In this document: piece after piece, positions 25,601 to 34,092 of the stretch
Numbering within the stretch: the first letter of the stretch is position 1
Layout: the number at the start of each line of letters is the position of its first letter
Origin: Acuticoccus sp. MNP-M23
GTDB lineage: Bacteria; Pseudomonadota; Alphaproteobacteria; Rhizobiales; Amorphaceae
Assembly: GCF_031195445.1 (NCBI RefSeq)
Contig: NZ_CP133480.1
Coordinates: 3,030,501-3,094,500, forward strand
Direction: 5' to 3'
Length of the DNA: 64,000 nt
Notes under the pieces: generated by a model
Told to the model about the DNA's origin: nothing
What the model saw: only the letters and a program-made list of their open reading frames with translations
Database searches by the model: none
Position numbers and translations under genes: made by a program

Positions 25601-25965
25601 GAGCCGGAGCCATCCGCGCCCTGATTGTGGAGGACGAGCCCGCCATCGCCGAGGCACTTGCCTTCCTGTGCGAGCGGGAAGGGATCGAGACCAAGGTGAT
25701 CAGCAACGGCGCCGCGGCAATGCCGCTCCTTGCACAGTACGACATCCTCATTCTCGACATCATGCTCCCCGGCGCATCCGGCTTCGAGGTGGCGCAAGCG
25801 GCCAGAGCGGTCGATCCCGTGCCCAAGATCTGCGTCCTGACTGCGAAGGGACAACCGGCCGACAAGGCGCGGATGACCGCCATCGGCGTTGATGCGTTCG
25901 TGACCAAGCCATTTTCCAACCGCGCGCTGATGGACACGATCCGGGCGCTGATCCAGCCGGCATGA
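25597..25965 (+). CDS. stand-alone receiver-domain response regulator
   Basis: 122 residues forming a single CheY-like receiver with no output domain. The acidic pair is in IVEDEP, the phospho-acceptor Asp is in YDILILDIMLPG near residue 54, the Thr is in CVLTAKG and the Lys in FVTKPF. It starts at a GTG overlapping the regulator stop (GTGA) and ends in an ATGA overlap with the next gene. Because it cannot bind DNA, it must pass its signal to another protein. The flanking DHp-like regulator and symporter-kinase are the obvious partners. Confidence 0.88.
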   Translation: MRAGAIRALIVEDEPAIAEALAFLCEREGIETKVISNGAAAMPLLAQYDILILDIMLPGASGFEVAQAARAVDPVPKICVLTAKGQPADKARMTAIGVDAFVTKPFSNRALMDTIRALIQPA

Positions 25966-26183
25966 ACCCAGAGCCCCCGCCAGCGCGCAGGCCGCCGCGG
26001 CCGGGCGCCCGCGCGGCGCTGTCGGCCGCAGGTCCGCTGTTCTTCCTGCCGCCCGTCCTTGCCGTGGCGGACCGGGACTGGTCGCTGTTCGGCATTCCGG
26101 CGCTGGTGATCTACGTCTTTTCGGTCTGGCTGGTCGGCATCGTTCTGATTGCGCTCACCGCGCATGGGCGGGCGCGGCGCTGA
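25962..26183 (+). CDS. small two-helix membrane protein next to the symporter-kinase
   Basis: 73 residues with a proline/arginine-rich N-terminus (about 1-18) and two hydrophobic segments (about 20-36 and 44-66, the latter containing IPALVIYVFSVWLVGIVLI). It overlaps both neighbours (ATGA with the receiver, TGATG with the kinase), so its dose is tied to theirs. Small two-helix subunits accompany several sodium/solute symporters, and the FGIPALVIYVFSVW pattern is reminiscent of them. I infer a small subunit of the symporter domain encoded downstream; no family was confirmed. Confidence 0.7.
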   Translation: MNPEPPPARRPPRPGARAALSAAGPLFFLPPVLAVADRDWSLFGIPALVIYVFSVWLVGIVLIALTAHGRARR

Positions 26184-28807
26184 TGCTGTCGTCCGGGCTC
26201 GTCCTCCTCATCGGCGGGGGCTACGTCGCGCTTCTGTTCGTGATTGCGTTTGTGGTGGACCGGCTGGCGGCGGCAGGACGCTCGCGAGCGCTGTTTTCCG
26301 GCGTCACCTACACGCTGTCGCTGGCGGTCTACTGCACATCGTGGACGTTTTATGGCGCGGTGGGCACGGCGGTCCGCGGCGGCCTCGAATTCGTCACCAT
26401 CTACACCGGGCCAACGCTGCTGTTGATGGCGTGGTGGCTTCTCCTGCGCAAGATGGTGCGCGTTGCCAAAACCCAGCGCATCACCTCCATCGCGGACTTC
26501 GTCTCCGCCCGCTACGGCAAGAGCCGGACGGTGGCGGTCCTCGTCACAGCCATCGCCATTGCCTCCGTCACCCCGTACATCGCGCTGCAGCTTCTGGCGG
26601 TCAGCCGCTCTTTTGCCGTGCTGGTGGGGGAGAGTGCGGCGGACACTGCGTTCTGGGTCGCCGCCGCCATGGCATTCTTCGTTGTCATCTTCGGGGCCCG
26701 GCGCCTCAATGCAGACGAGAGCCAGCCCGGCATTGTCGCGGCCATCGCGTTCGAGAGCATCGTGAAGCTCACCGCGCTCCTTGCGGTTGCGGTGTTCGCG
26801 GTCACGATGATCGACGCCGAGCCGGTGGCGGGCGCGACATTCTCCAACTGGCACAATGCGCTGGCGGAGGTTGGGGCGCTGCCGGCGGACGGGGGGGTGC
26901 GCTGGCTGATCCTCACCACCTTGTCGGCGGCTGCCATGGTGTGCCTGCCGCGCCAGTTTCAGGTGGGGGTCCTCGAAAACCGCGACGAGAAGCACATCGC
27001 GCTCGCAAGCTGGCTCTTCCCGCTCTACCTGTTTCTGACCGCCATTGCCGTGCTTCCCATCGCCGTTGCCGGGCTGACGCGGTTGCCCGCGGGCACCGAG
27101 CCGGACCTTTTCGTTCTCACCCTGCCGCTTGCGGAAGGGGCGCACGGGCTTGCGCTGTTTGCCTTCATCGGCGGGTTGTCGGCGGCCACCTCCATGGTGA
27201 TTGTCGCCTCTCTTGCGCTGGCCGTGATGATCTCCAACCACCTCGTCGCGCCGCTGCTTCTGCGCAAGGGCGACAGCGGCGCGACGAGCCTGTCGGCGTC
27301 GGTGCTGATGACGCGGCGCATCGCCATCGCCGGGGTGCTCGGCCTTGGCTATGTCTATTCGCGCACGGCAGCTGGCGGCGTGGGCCTTGCCTCCATCGGC
27401 CTCATTGCCTTTGCGGGTGTGGCCCAGTTCGCGCCGGCGCTCATCGGCGGCCTTTTCTGGCGCGACGCGACACGGGCCGGCGCTGTCAGCGGGCTGACGG
27501 TGGGGGCGCTCGCCTGGCTTGCCACGCTGCTTGTGCCGAGTTTCGGCGCTGGCACCGGGCTTCTGGCAATGCTGCGCACCGTTCTTTTGCCGGGAGACAT
27601 GGTGGCGGGGGCAGGGGCGGTGGACCCGCTGGTGTTCGGCGTGGTGGTCTCGCTCAGCCTCAACACGCTCCTTTATGTGACCGTCTCGCTGGCCACCAGC
27701 GGCTCGGCCATGGAGCGTTTGCAGGCCACGCTGTTCGTCGACGCGCTGTCGCGCGGCGGGCCGGAGCCGATGCTCCGCCGCTCCGCCAACCGGCGGGATC
27801 TTCTCCACCTCACCCAGCGCATTCTCGGCCCGGCCGAAGCGCACAAGATGTTCGGCGGCGGTGGTGACGATGCCGTCGACAGTGCCTTCGTGGCGCGGGT
27901 GGAACGGGAAATCGCGTTTGCGGTCGGCGCGGCGTCGGCTCACACGCTGGTCACGCGGGTGGCCACCGGCGAGCCGCTCACGGTGGATGCCGCCCTGTCG
28001 CTATTGGGCGAAACCCAGGACGCCATCCGCATCGCGCGTGACCTCGGCGTCCGCTCGGTGGAGCTGGAGCGCACGGCGGAGGAGCTGCGCGCCGCCAATG
28101 TGGCGCTCACCGAACTCCTTGCCGACAAGGACGATTTCCTGAGCCGCGTCAGCCACGAAATGCGCACGCCGCTGACAGCCGTGCGCGCGTTTGCCGACCT
28201 CTTGCGCGACGGTGGGCTCGACGAGGCGCGGGCAGACCGTTTTCTCGCCATCATCGCCTCCGAATCCGAGCGCCTGACGCGGCTTCTGGACGACATTCTG
28301 GACCTGTCGCGCCTGGAGGCAGGCCGCGCGCCGATAAAGTTCGAGACGCTCGATGCAACGCGTCACCTGCAACAGGCAGCGGCGGCCATGGAAGGTTTTG
28401 CCGCGCGGCAGGGCGTCACCATCGAACTGGATGCAGCCGTTCCCCTGTGGGTGCGCGCGGATGCGGACCGGTTGACGCAGGTTCTGGAAAACCTCGTCTC
28501 CAACGCGGTGAAGTTCCATGGCACGTCGGACAAGATTGCGCTCAGCGGCGTGGCGGAGGGCGCGACCGCAGTGCTGCGGGTGATCGACCATGGCCCCGGC
28601 GTCGGCGTGGACGTGCGCCCGCGCCTGTTCACCAAATTCAGCGGCACGGGGTCCGAGAACAACCCGTCGGGTGCGGGTCTCGGCCTTGCCATTGCGCACG
28701 AGATTGTGGCGGCGCTGGGCGGCACGCTGGTTCTGGAGCGCACCGGGGCGGACGGCTCGGTGTTTGCCGTGCGCCTTCCGCTCGCCGCCGCCGTTGTCAG
28801 CGCCTAG
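26183..28807 (+). CDS. sodium/solute symporter-histidine kinase fusion (CbrA-like)
   Basis: 874 residues. The first about 520 form a multi-pass SSS-family transporter module (e.g. VYCTSWTFYGAVGTAVRGG, SIADFVSARYGKS, FIGGLSAATSMVIVAS). The C-terminal about 240 residues are a histidine kinase: SRVSHEMRTPLTAVRAFADL carries the phospho-acceptor His, the N-box is VLENLVSNAVKF, and GAGLGLAIAHEIV is the G2 box. There is no receiver within the protein, unlike hybrid kinases. CbrA-type proteins sense or transport amino acids (histidine in Pseudomonas CbrA). The partner is probably the receiver encoded two genes upstream. The TAG stop is shared in the overlap with gph. Confidence 0.92.
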   Translation: MLSSGLVLLIGGGYVALLFVIAFVVDRLAAAGRSRALFSGVTYTLSLAVYCTSWTFYGAVGTAVRGGLEFVTIYTGPTLLLMAWWLLLRKMVRVAKTQRITSIADFVSARYGKSRTVAVLVTAIAIASVTPYIALQLLAVSRSFAVLVGESAADTAFWVAAAMAFFVVIFGARRLNADESQPGIVAAIAFESIVKLTALLAVAVFAVTMIDAEPVAGATFSNWHNALAEVGALPADGGVRWLILTTLSAAAMVCLPRQFQVGVLENRDEKHIALASWLFPLYLFLTAIAVLPIAVAGLTRLPAGTEPDLFVLTLPLAEGAHGLALFAFIGGLSAATSMVIVASLALAVMISNHLVAPLLLRKGDSGATSLSASVLMTRRIAIAGVLGLGYVYSRTAAGGVGLASIGLIAFAGVAQFAPALIGGLFWRDATRAGAVSGLTVGALAWLATLLVPSFGAGTGLLAMLRTVLLPGDMVAGAGAVDPLVFGVVVSLSLNTLLYVTVSLATSGSAMERLQATLFVDALSRGGPEPMLRRSANRRDLLHLTQRILGPAEAHKMFGGGGDDAVDSAFVARVEREIAFAVGAASAHTLVTRVATGEPLTVDAALSLLGETQDAIRIARDLGVRSVELERTAEELRAANVALTELLADKDDFLSRVSHEMRTPLTAVRAFADLLRDGGLDEARADRFLAIIASESERLTRLLDDILDLSRLEAGRAPIKFETLDATRHLQQAAAAMEGFAARQGVTIELDAAVPLWVRADADRLTQVLENLVSNAVKFHGTSDKIALSGVAEGATAVLRVIDHGPGVGVDVRPRLFTKFSGTGSENNPSGAGLGLAIAHEIVAALGGTLVLERTGADGSVFAVRLPLAAAVVSA

Positions 28808-29475
28808 GCGGCGGGAAACAAGCCGAGGATCGCAGCGGCAATGTCCTCGCCGGGCTTGCACAGGGCATCCGGGCCAAGCTCGGCCATCGGCACGTCGGAA
28901 TAGCCGTAGGAGAGGCCGACCATCGGGATTTTCGCGTTCTGCGCGGTCTCGAAGTCGATCCGGCTGTCGCCAACGAAAACGGTGTTTGCGGGATCGCCGC
29001 CGGCAAGGGCAATGGTTTCCAGAAGGTGCCGCGCATCGGGCTTGGAGAAGGCAAACGTGTCGCCGCCCGTAAGGACGACGAATTCGTCCATCAGCCCGAG
29101 TTCGCCGAGGAGCTGACGTGCCATGTCCTCCCGCTTGTTGGTGCAGACGGCAAGCGTGACGCCGTCCGCCTTCAGCTTCGGCAAGGCCGCCAGAATTTCC
29201 GGGAAGGCGCGGCTGAGGCGGGCAAGGCGTGTGGCGTAATGCGCCAGATACTCGGCGTGGATCTTGTCCATGGTGGCATCGTCGACCGTGATCCCGTGTT
29301 CCGCCATCGCAGAGGCGACCATCACCCGCGCACCCACGCCAATGTGATCGACGATGATTTCGGCCGGCACCGCGGCAAGCCCGCGCGCCTCCAGGACCAC
29401 GTTGGTCGTGTCGACAAGGTCGGGCGCGGTGTCGATGAGGGTTCCGTCGAGGTCGAAAACGGCAAGACGAGGCAT
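28804..29475 (-). CDS. gph: phosphoglycolate phosphatase (HAD superfamily)
   Basis: 223 residues. HAD motif I is FDLDGTLIDT at residues about 7-16, motif II lies in VCTNK, and motif III/IV is FVGDSRIDFETA. The cap domain and length match Gph, which removes phosphate from 2-phosphoglycolate produced by DNA repair or oxygenation chemistry. The ATG at 29475 gives the MPRLAVFDLDG start; the longer frame upstream is unlikely. The gene converges on the kinase gene, and the palindromic CTAG at 28804-28807 serves as both stop codons. Confidence 0.88.
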   Translation of the reverse strand: MPRLAVFDLDGTLIDTAPDLVDTTNVVLEARGLAAVPAEIIVDHIGVGARVMVASAMAEHGITVDDATMDKIHAEYLAHYATRLARLSRAFPEILAALPKLKADGVTLAVCTNKREDMARQLLGELGLMDEFVVLTGGDTFAFSKPDARHLLETIALAGGDPANTVFVGDSRIDFETAQNAKIPMVGLSYGYSDVPMAELGPDALCKPGEDIAAAILGLFPAA

Positions 29476-29618
29476 GGGGCGGGTTCTTCGGCTGGGACAC
29501 TGGGGGAGGCGAAGCCATAGCGGAGAGGCGATCCGGCCGCCAGCTCTTGCCATGTCGACGCCGACTTGCTTGAAGCCTTGGACAAGATCAACTTCCAACG
29601 CGACAGGGATCCCGTCCG
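29476..29618. promoter_or_regulatory. divergent gap between gph and the DUF2059 gene
   Basis: 143 bp separating outward-facing genes, hence promoters for both are expected here. I saw no convincing -35/-10 pair and no repeat. Confidence 0.3.
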
Positions 29619-30149
29619 ATGCGTATTTCTGCCCTCGCCGCCATCCTCGCCGTCGCGCTTGCGTCGGTCCCCGCTGCCGCGCAGAACGCTGCGCCTGCCG
29701 CACCCGCCGCCACGCCGGCCGACGAGGATTTCACCCCCTCCCACCTCAAAGCTGCCAGCCGCGTGATCGCCGCGGTCAAAGGCGACATCAATTTCGACGA
29801 AATCCTTCCGGGCGTTGCCGCACAGACGCGCAACATCTTCACCCGCACCAATCCGGCGCTGACCCGCGAGATCGAGGACACCACCACCGAGGTTGCCATC
29901 GAGATGGTGCCCCGCCGCGTGCAGCTGTCGAAGACACTGGAGCTCATCTGGGCCCGCCGCTTCTCCGAGGAAGAGCTGAACGCGCTGGCTGTCTTCTTTG
30001 AAGGACCGCTGGGCAAGAAATACATCGAGACCTTCCCCGTGGTGGGGATGCTGTCCGTCGGCGCCTCCAACGAGTGGGAGCAGGGCATTGCCGCCGACAT
30101 GGTGGCCGAAACCCGCAAGCGCCTGCGCGAACAGGGCCATGCCCTTTAA
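29619..30149 (+). CDS. DUF2059 domain-containing secreted protein
   Basis: 176 residues with a clear Sec signal peptide (residues 1-21, ending PAAAQ) and an Ala/Pro-rich linker. The mature part matches DUF2059: paired helices with VPRRVQLSKTLELIWARRFSEEELNALAVFFEGPLGKKY. DUF2059 proteins are small periplasmic proteins of unknown function, often linked to envelope stress. It ends 39 bp before the glutathione reductase gene on the same strand. Confidence 0.85.
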   Translation: MRISALAAILAVALASVPAAAQNAAPAAPAATPADEDFTPSHLKAASRVIAAVKGDINFDEILPGVAAQTRNIFTRTNPALTREIEDTTTEVAIEMVPRRVQLSKTLELIWARRFSEEELNALAVFFEGPLGKKYIETFPVVGMLSVGASNEWEQGIAADMVAETRKRLREQGHAL

Positions 30150-30188
30150 TCCTGCCTGAGCGCAGCACCACCGTCCGGAGCGTTTTCG

Positions 30189-31577
30189 ATGAGTGACCCC
30201 CGTTACGACTACGACCTGTTTGTGATCGGTGCGGGGTCGGGCGGGGTGCGCGCCGCCCGCATTGCCGCCGGCTACGGCGCAAGGGTGGCCATTGCCGAGG
30301 AGCACCGCGTCGGCGGCACCTGCGTCATCCGGGGCTGCGTGCCGAAAAAGCTGATGGTGTATGCCTCGCAATTCTCCGAGGCGTTCGAGGATGCGGCCGG
30401 CTTCGGCTGGTCGCGCCCCGAAGCAACGTTCGACTGGCACAAGCTGATCGCCAGCAAGGACGCTGAGATCGACCGGCTGAATGGCATCTACATCCGCAAC
30501 CTCAACAATGCGGGCGTGGAAATCGTGATGAGCCGCGCAACCGTAGCGGGGCCGCATGAAGTGCACCTTGCCATGGAGAACCGCACGGTGACCGCGCGCG
30601 TCATCCTGATCGCGACCGGCGGCACCCCGTGGCTCGACATGGCGCTGCCGGGCATCGAGCACATCATCACCTCCAACGAGGTGTTCTACCTGAAGGACCA
30701 GCCGAAGCGGATTGCCATTGCCGGCGGCGGCTACATTGCCGTCGAGTTTGCGGGCATCTTCAATGGCCTGGGGTCGGAGACGACCCTCGTCTACCGCGGC
30801 GACGAGATCCTGCGCGGCTTTGACGACGAGGTTCGCACCGCGCTGCGCGAAGCGATGGAGGCCCGCGGCGTCAAATTCGTCTTCAACGACATTTTCACCG
30901 GCATCCGGAAGGGACCGGACGGGCTGAGCGCATCGCTGAAGAGCGGCGGCACGCTCACCGTGGACCAGATCCTGTTCGCCACCGGCCGCGAACCTGCCAC
31001 CGACGGGCTTGGCCTTGAAAAGGCCGGTGTGGCGCTCGGTCTGCGCGGTGCCATCAAGGTGGACAGCGAGAGCCGCACCAACGTGGCGTCCATCTATGCT
31101 GTGGGCGATGTGACGAACCGGGTAAACCTCACCCCCGTCGCAATCCGCGAAGGCCATGCCTTTGCCGACGCGGTCTTCGGCGGCAAGCCGACACATGTGG
31201 ACCACACGCTGATCCCGACCGCCGTGTTCTCCCAGCCCGAAATCGGCACTGTCGGCTTCACTGAGCAGGAGGCGGCCGAGGCGTTCGACTGCGTGGACGT
31301 CTACTCCGCCAGCTTCCGGCCGATGCTCTACACCCTGTCCGGCCGGCAGGAGAAGATGCTGATGAAGGTGCTGGTGGATGCAGAGACCGACCTTGTGCTC
31401 GGCGTCCACGTTCTGGGCCATGGCGCGGGCGAACTGGCGCAGGTGCTCGGCATCGCGCTCAAGATGCGCGCAACCAAGGCCGATTTCGATGCGACCATGG
31501 CGGTCCACCCCACCGCGGCCGAGGAACTGGTGACGATGCGCACGCCGAGCCGCACCCTGCGGCGCCAAGCCGCGTGA
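30189..31577 (+). CDS. gor: glutathione-disulfide reductase
   Basis: 462 residues of the pyridine-nucleotide disulfide oxidoreductase family. The FAD-binding GAGSGGVRAARIAA is near residue 13, the redox pair is in GGTCVIRGCVPKKL near 41-54, the NADPH site is GGGYIAVEFAG near 180, and the C-terminal His-Glu pair is in HPTAAEELV. It reduces GSSG to GSH with NADPH. The start ATG has GGAG about ten bases upstream. The stop overlaps the GTG start of a gamma-glutamylcyclotransferase-like gene, linking glutathione reduction with possible glutathione turnover. Confidence 0.95.
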   Translation: MSDPRYDYDLFVIGAGSGGVRAARIAAGYGARVAIAEEHRVGGTCVIRGCVPKKLMVYASQFSEAFEDAAGFGWSRPEATFDWHKLIASKDAEIDRLNGIYIRNLNNAGVEIVMSRATVAGPHEVHLAMENRTVTARVILIATGGTPWLDMALPGIEHIITSNEVFYLKDQPKRIAIAGGGYIAVEFAGIFNGLGSETTLVYRGDEILRGFDDEVRTALREAMEARGVKFVFNDIFTGIRKGPDGLSASLKSGGTLTVDQILFATGREPATDGLGLEKAGVALGLRGAIKVDSESRTNVASIYAVGDVTNRVNLTPVAIREGHAFADAVFGGKPTHVDHTLIPTAVFSQPEIGTVGFTEQEAAEAFDCVDVYSASFRPMLYTLSGRQEKMLMKVLVDAETDLVLGVHVLGHGAGELAQVLGIALKMRATKADFDATMAVHPTAAEELVTMRTPSRTLRRQAA

Positions 31578-32146
31578 CGTTCAAGGTTTTCGGTTACGGC
31601 TCGCTGGTCAACCGCGGCACGCTTCCGCCTTACGTTCACGCGGAGCGGTGCACGGTGAAAGGCTGGCGGCGCGCATGGCGCAAGCGCTCGCCGGGGCTCG
31701 GCGTTACCGGCGCGTGTTCGCTCTCGGTGGTGGAGGCGCCGGGCGCGGAGATCGACGGTCTCGTCGTCACCTTCGAGGACGGGCTGATGCCGACCATCAC
31801 CGCCCGCGAGCACAATTATGACCTGCTGCGCCTCAAGGACGATCCGGACATCATCATCTTCCGCGCCAAGGCGGAGGTGGACGATTATGGCGACGACGAT
31901 CACCCGATCCTCCTGTCCTATGTGGACGCGACGGTGCAGGGCTTCCTGCGCGAATTCGGTGACGACGGCGCCGAGCGCTTCATGGCGACGACGGACGGCT
32001 GGCACGTTCCGATCGTCAACGACCGGGCGGATCCGCGTTATGCCCGTGCACAACAACTCGGCAGCGCTGAAGAAAAGCGCATCAATCAATTGCTCCAAAG
32101 TGTTGACGCAACGCCGGTCCGCGCCCAAGAGAAACGATCCGTTTAA
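31574..32146 (+). CDS. gamma-glutamylcyclotransferase-like family protein
   Basis: 190 residues with the family GYGSLV motif at residues about 7-12 and a candidate catalytic Glu in TAREHNYDLLRL near 77. It starts with a GTG overlapping the gor stop (GTGA). The GGCT fold releases 5-oxoproline from gamma-glutamyl compounds or glutathione; the pairing with gor makes a glutathione-related substrate attractive, though this subfamily is poorly characterised. A charged C-terminal tail follows the core. Confidence 0.75.
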   Translation: MTFKVFGYGSLVNRGTLPPYVHAERCTVKGWRRAWRKRSPGLGVTGACSLSVVEAPGAEIDGLVVTFEDGLMPTITAREHNYDLLRLKDDPDIIIFRAKAEVDDYGDDDHPILLSYVDATVQGFLREFGDDGAERFMATTDGWHVPIVNDRADPRYARAQQLGSAEEKRINQLLQSVDATPVRAQEKRSV

Positions 32147-32234
32147 TCTGCGTGCGTGATCGCGCGGCAAGCCGGATTTTCTCAAAGATCACTTTGACCG
32201 CGCAAAGGTGCGGTCGAGACTTGGATAGAACGCG

Positions 32235-33611
32235 ATGACCAAATCGGCATGGAGTCCTTCGAGCTGGCGTCAGAAACCGGCACAGCAACTGCCAGAGTAT
32301 CCCGACCAGGATGCGCTGAAAGCCATGGAAGCCACCCTGGCGACCTATCCGCCCCTCGTTTTTGCAGGTGAGGCAAGAGCGCTGAAGGCGGAACTGGCGC
32401 GGGTTGGCGCCGGCAACGGTTTTCTGCTCCAGGGCGGCGACTGCGCCGAGGCCTTTGCCGAACACCACCCCGATGGTATCCGCGACTTTTTCCGCGTCTT
32501 CCTCCAGATGGCCGCCGTCTTGACCTATGCCGCCGCTTCGCCGGTGACCAAGGTCGGCCGGATTGCAGGCCAGTTCGCCAAGCCCCGGTCGTCCCCCATG
32601 GAGACGGTGGGCGACGTTGCGCTGCCGTCCTACAAGGGCGACATCATCAACGACATGGCGTTCACCGAAGAAGGCCGGATCCCCGATCCGCGCCGGATGG
32701 AAATGGCGTTCCGCCAGTCGGCGGCGACGCAGAACCTTCTGCGCGCGTTCGCCCAGGGCGGCTATGCCAACCTCGACAACGTGCACCAGTGGATGCTGGG
32801 CTTTGTGGAAGACAGCCCGCAGGGCCATCGATACCGAAACTTGGCAGATCGGATCTCCGAAACGCTTGGCTTCATGCGCGCGTGCGGCATCGACCCGTCG
32901 ACCACGCCGCAGCTCCGCTCGACCGACCTTTTCACCAGCCATGAAGCGCTGCTTCTGGGCTACGAGGAGGCGTTCACCCGCGTCGATTCCACGACGGGCG
33001 ATCATTATTCCACCTCCGGCCACATGGTCTGGATCGGCGACCGCACCCGTCAGCCCGACCATGCGCACGTGGAATGGGCGCGCGGCATCAAGAACCCGAT
33101 CGGCCTCAAATGCGGCCCGTCGCTGACGGCAGACGGCCTGATCGAGCTTCTCGACATTCTCAACCCGTCCAACGAGGCGGGCCGGATGACGCTGATCTGC
33201 CGCTTCGGCGCGGACAAGGTGATCGACCACCTGCCGGGTCTCATTCGCGCGGTGGAGCGGGAAGGGCGCAACGTTGTGTGGTCGTGTGACCCGATGCACG
33301 GCAACACGGTGTCGGTGTCCGGCTACAAGACGCGTCCGTTCGACCGCATTTTGAAAGAAGTGCAGTCGTTCTTCGCGGTGCATCGCTCCGAGGGCACCCA
33401 TGCCGGCGGCATCCACATCGAGATGACCGGCAAGAACGTGACCGAGTGCACCGGCGGCGCCCGCCCGGTGACGGCCGACACCCTGTCGGACCGCTATCAC
33501 ACCCAGTGTGACCCGCGCCTCAATGCGGAGCAGGCCATCGAGCTTGCTTTCCTGATCGCCGAGAACCTGCAGGCGGAAAAGCGGGATCGCGGCGCACAGG
33601 TCGCCGCGTAG
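32235..33611 (+). CDS. class II 3-deoxy-7-phosphoheptulonate (DAHP) synthase
   Basis: 458 residues of the plant/actinobacterial-type (class II) DAHP synthase, with [19 protein letters not shown] at the N-terminus, GGDCAEAF near 72, and the metal/substrate segment CDPMHGNT near 355. It condenses PEP and erythrose-4-phosphate, the first step of the shikimate pathway. Class II enzymes are usual in alphaproteobacteria. It appears monocistronic, with 88 bp upstream and a strong hairpin directly downstream. Confidence 0.95.
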   Translation: MTKSAWSPSSWRQKPAQQLPEYPDQDALKAMEATLATYPPLVFAGEARALKAELARVGAGNGFLLQGGDCAEAFAEHHPDGIRDFFRVFLQMAAVLTYAAASPVTKVGRIAGQFAKPRSSPMETVGDVALPSYKGDIINDMAFTEEGRIPDPRRMEMAFRQSAATQNLLRAFAQGGYANLDNVHQWMLGFVEDSPQGHRYRNLADRISETLGFMRACGIDPSTTPQLRSTDLFTSHEALLLGYEEAFTRVDSTTGDHYSTSGHMVWIGDRTRQPDHAHVEWARGIKNPIGLKCGPSLTADGLIELLDILNPSNEAGRMTLICRFGADKVIDHLPGLIRAVEREGRNVVWSCDPMHGNTVSVSGYKTRPFDRILKEVQSFFAVHRSEGTHAGGIHIEMTGKNVTECTGGARPVTADTLSDRYHTQCDPRLNAEQAIELAFLIAENLQAEKRDRGAQVAA

Positions 33612-33620
33612 CGAACGGGA

Positions 33621-33644
33621 GGCCGCAGCCTAGGCGCTGCGGCC
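33621..33644. terminator. 9-bp perfect hairpin after the DAHP synthase gene
   Basis: GGCCGCAGC (33621-33629) and GCTGCGGCC (33636-33644) flank a CTAGGC loop, ten bases past the DAHP synthase stop. There is no clean U-run on either strand, so it is terminator-like rather than canonical. The loop holds the TAG of a possible small minus-strand gene. Confidence 0.5.
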
Positions 33645-33827
33645 GACCTTGCTGTCGTCGTTGGCGGGAAGTGCGGCAAAGCGTTCCGCGGGGCGGTTGC
33701 TGCAACGAACCGCCACGGCAGAGTCCACAAGGCAAAGAACGCGAGCGAGGCTGAACTGCACCGCGTTCGGGCGGTCGTCGGCGGATGCGGGGGTGGCGAC
33801 CGGGGTGGTGTTGAAGGTGTTTGCCAT
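33630..33827 (-). CDS. small hypothetical protein
   Basis: 65 residues (begins MANTFNTTPVATP) starting at an ATG with AGAGG ten bases upstream. It has no signal peptide, membrane helix or known motif; a short central hydrophobic run (SLARVLCLVDSAVAV) is flanked by polar ends. It lies alone in a 481-bp gap between two plus-strand genes. The ribosome-binding sequence and isolated position favour a real orphan gene, but codon evidence in such a short frame is weak. Confidence 0.4.
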   Translation of the reverse strand: MANTFNTTPVATPASADDRPNAVQFSLARVLCLVDSAVAVRCSNRPAERFAALPANDDSKVGRSA

Positions 33828-34092
33828 CTGTTGTCTGCCTCTTGCATGACCCGGGCTACAGCCACCAGGTCGGGTGAAGATCCTGCGCAAGCATCCGGTG
33901 TTGTCCGGGGTGGTTCGTCCTGCTTGCCACTCGGGAAATAAACGGCGCCAAGGGCCAGATCGTTCGCGTCCGAACGGTCAGGTTCGGCGGCTTTGTCGGG
34001 TATAGAGTTTAGCCTTTCGGATAGTCCTGCTAGACAGGGGCGCCGCCGTGCGCTCGCACAGGCCGCTTCCGATCCGGCACGTTGAAGGCTCC
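33828..34092. promoter_or_regulatory. gap upstream of the NAD synthetase gene
   Basis: 265 bp with locally lower GC around 33940-34030. It should contain the nadE promoter on the plus strand and that of the small minus-strand gene. No clear promoter, repeat or RNA structure was recognised. Confidence 0.3.

Noticed and set aside
26111-27943. Minus-strand frame of 610 codons opposite the symporter domain
   Set aside because: The plus strand is a recognisable SSS transporter with a histidine kinase; the antisense product is His/Arg-rich nonsense.
29322-31568. Minus-strand frame of 748 codons opposite glutathione reductase
   Set aside because: The plus strand has the complete gor active site. 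The antisense frame merges with gph in a different frame and has no domains.
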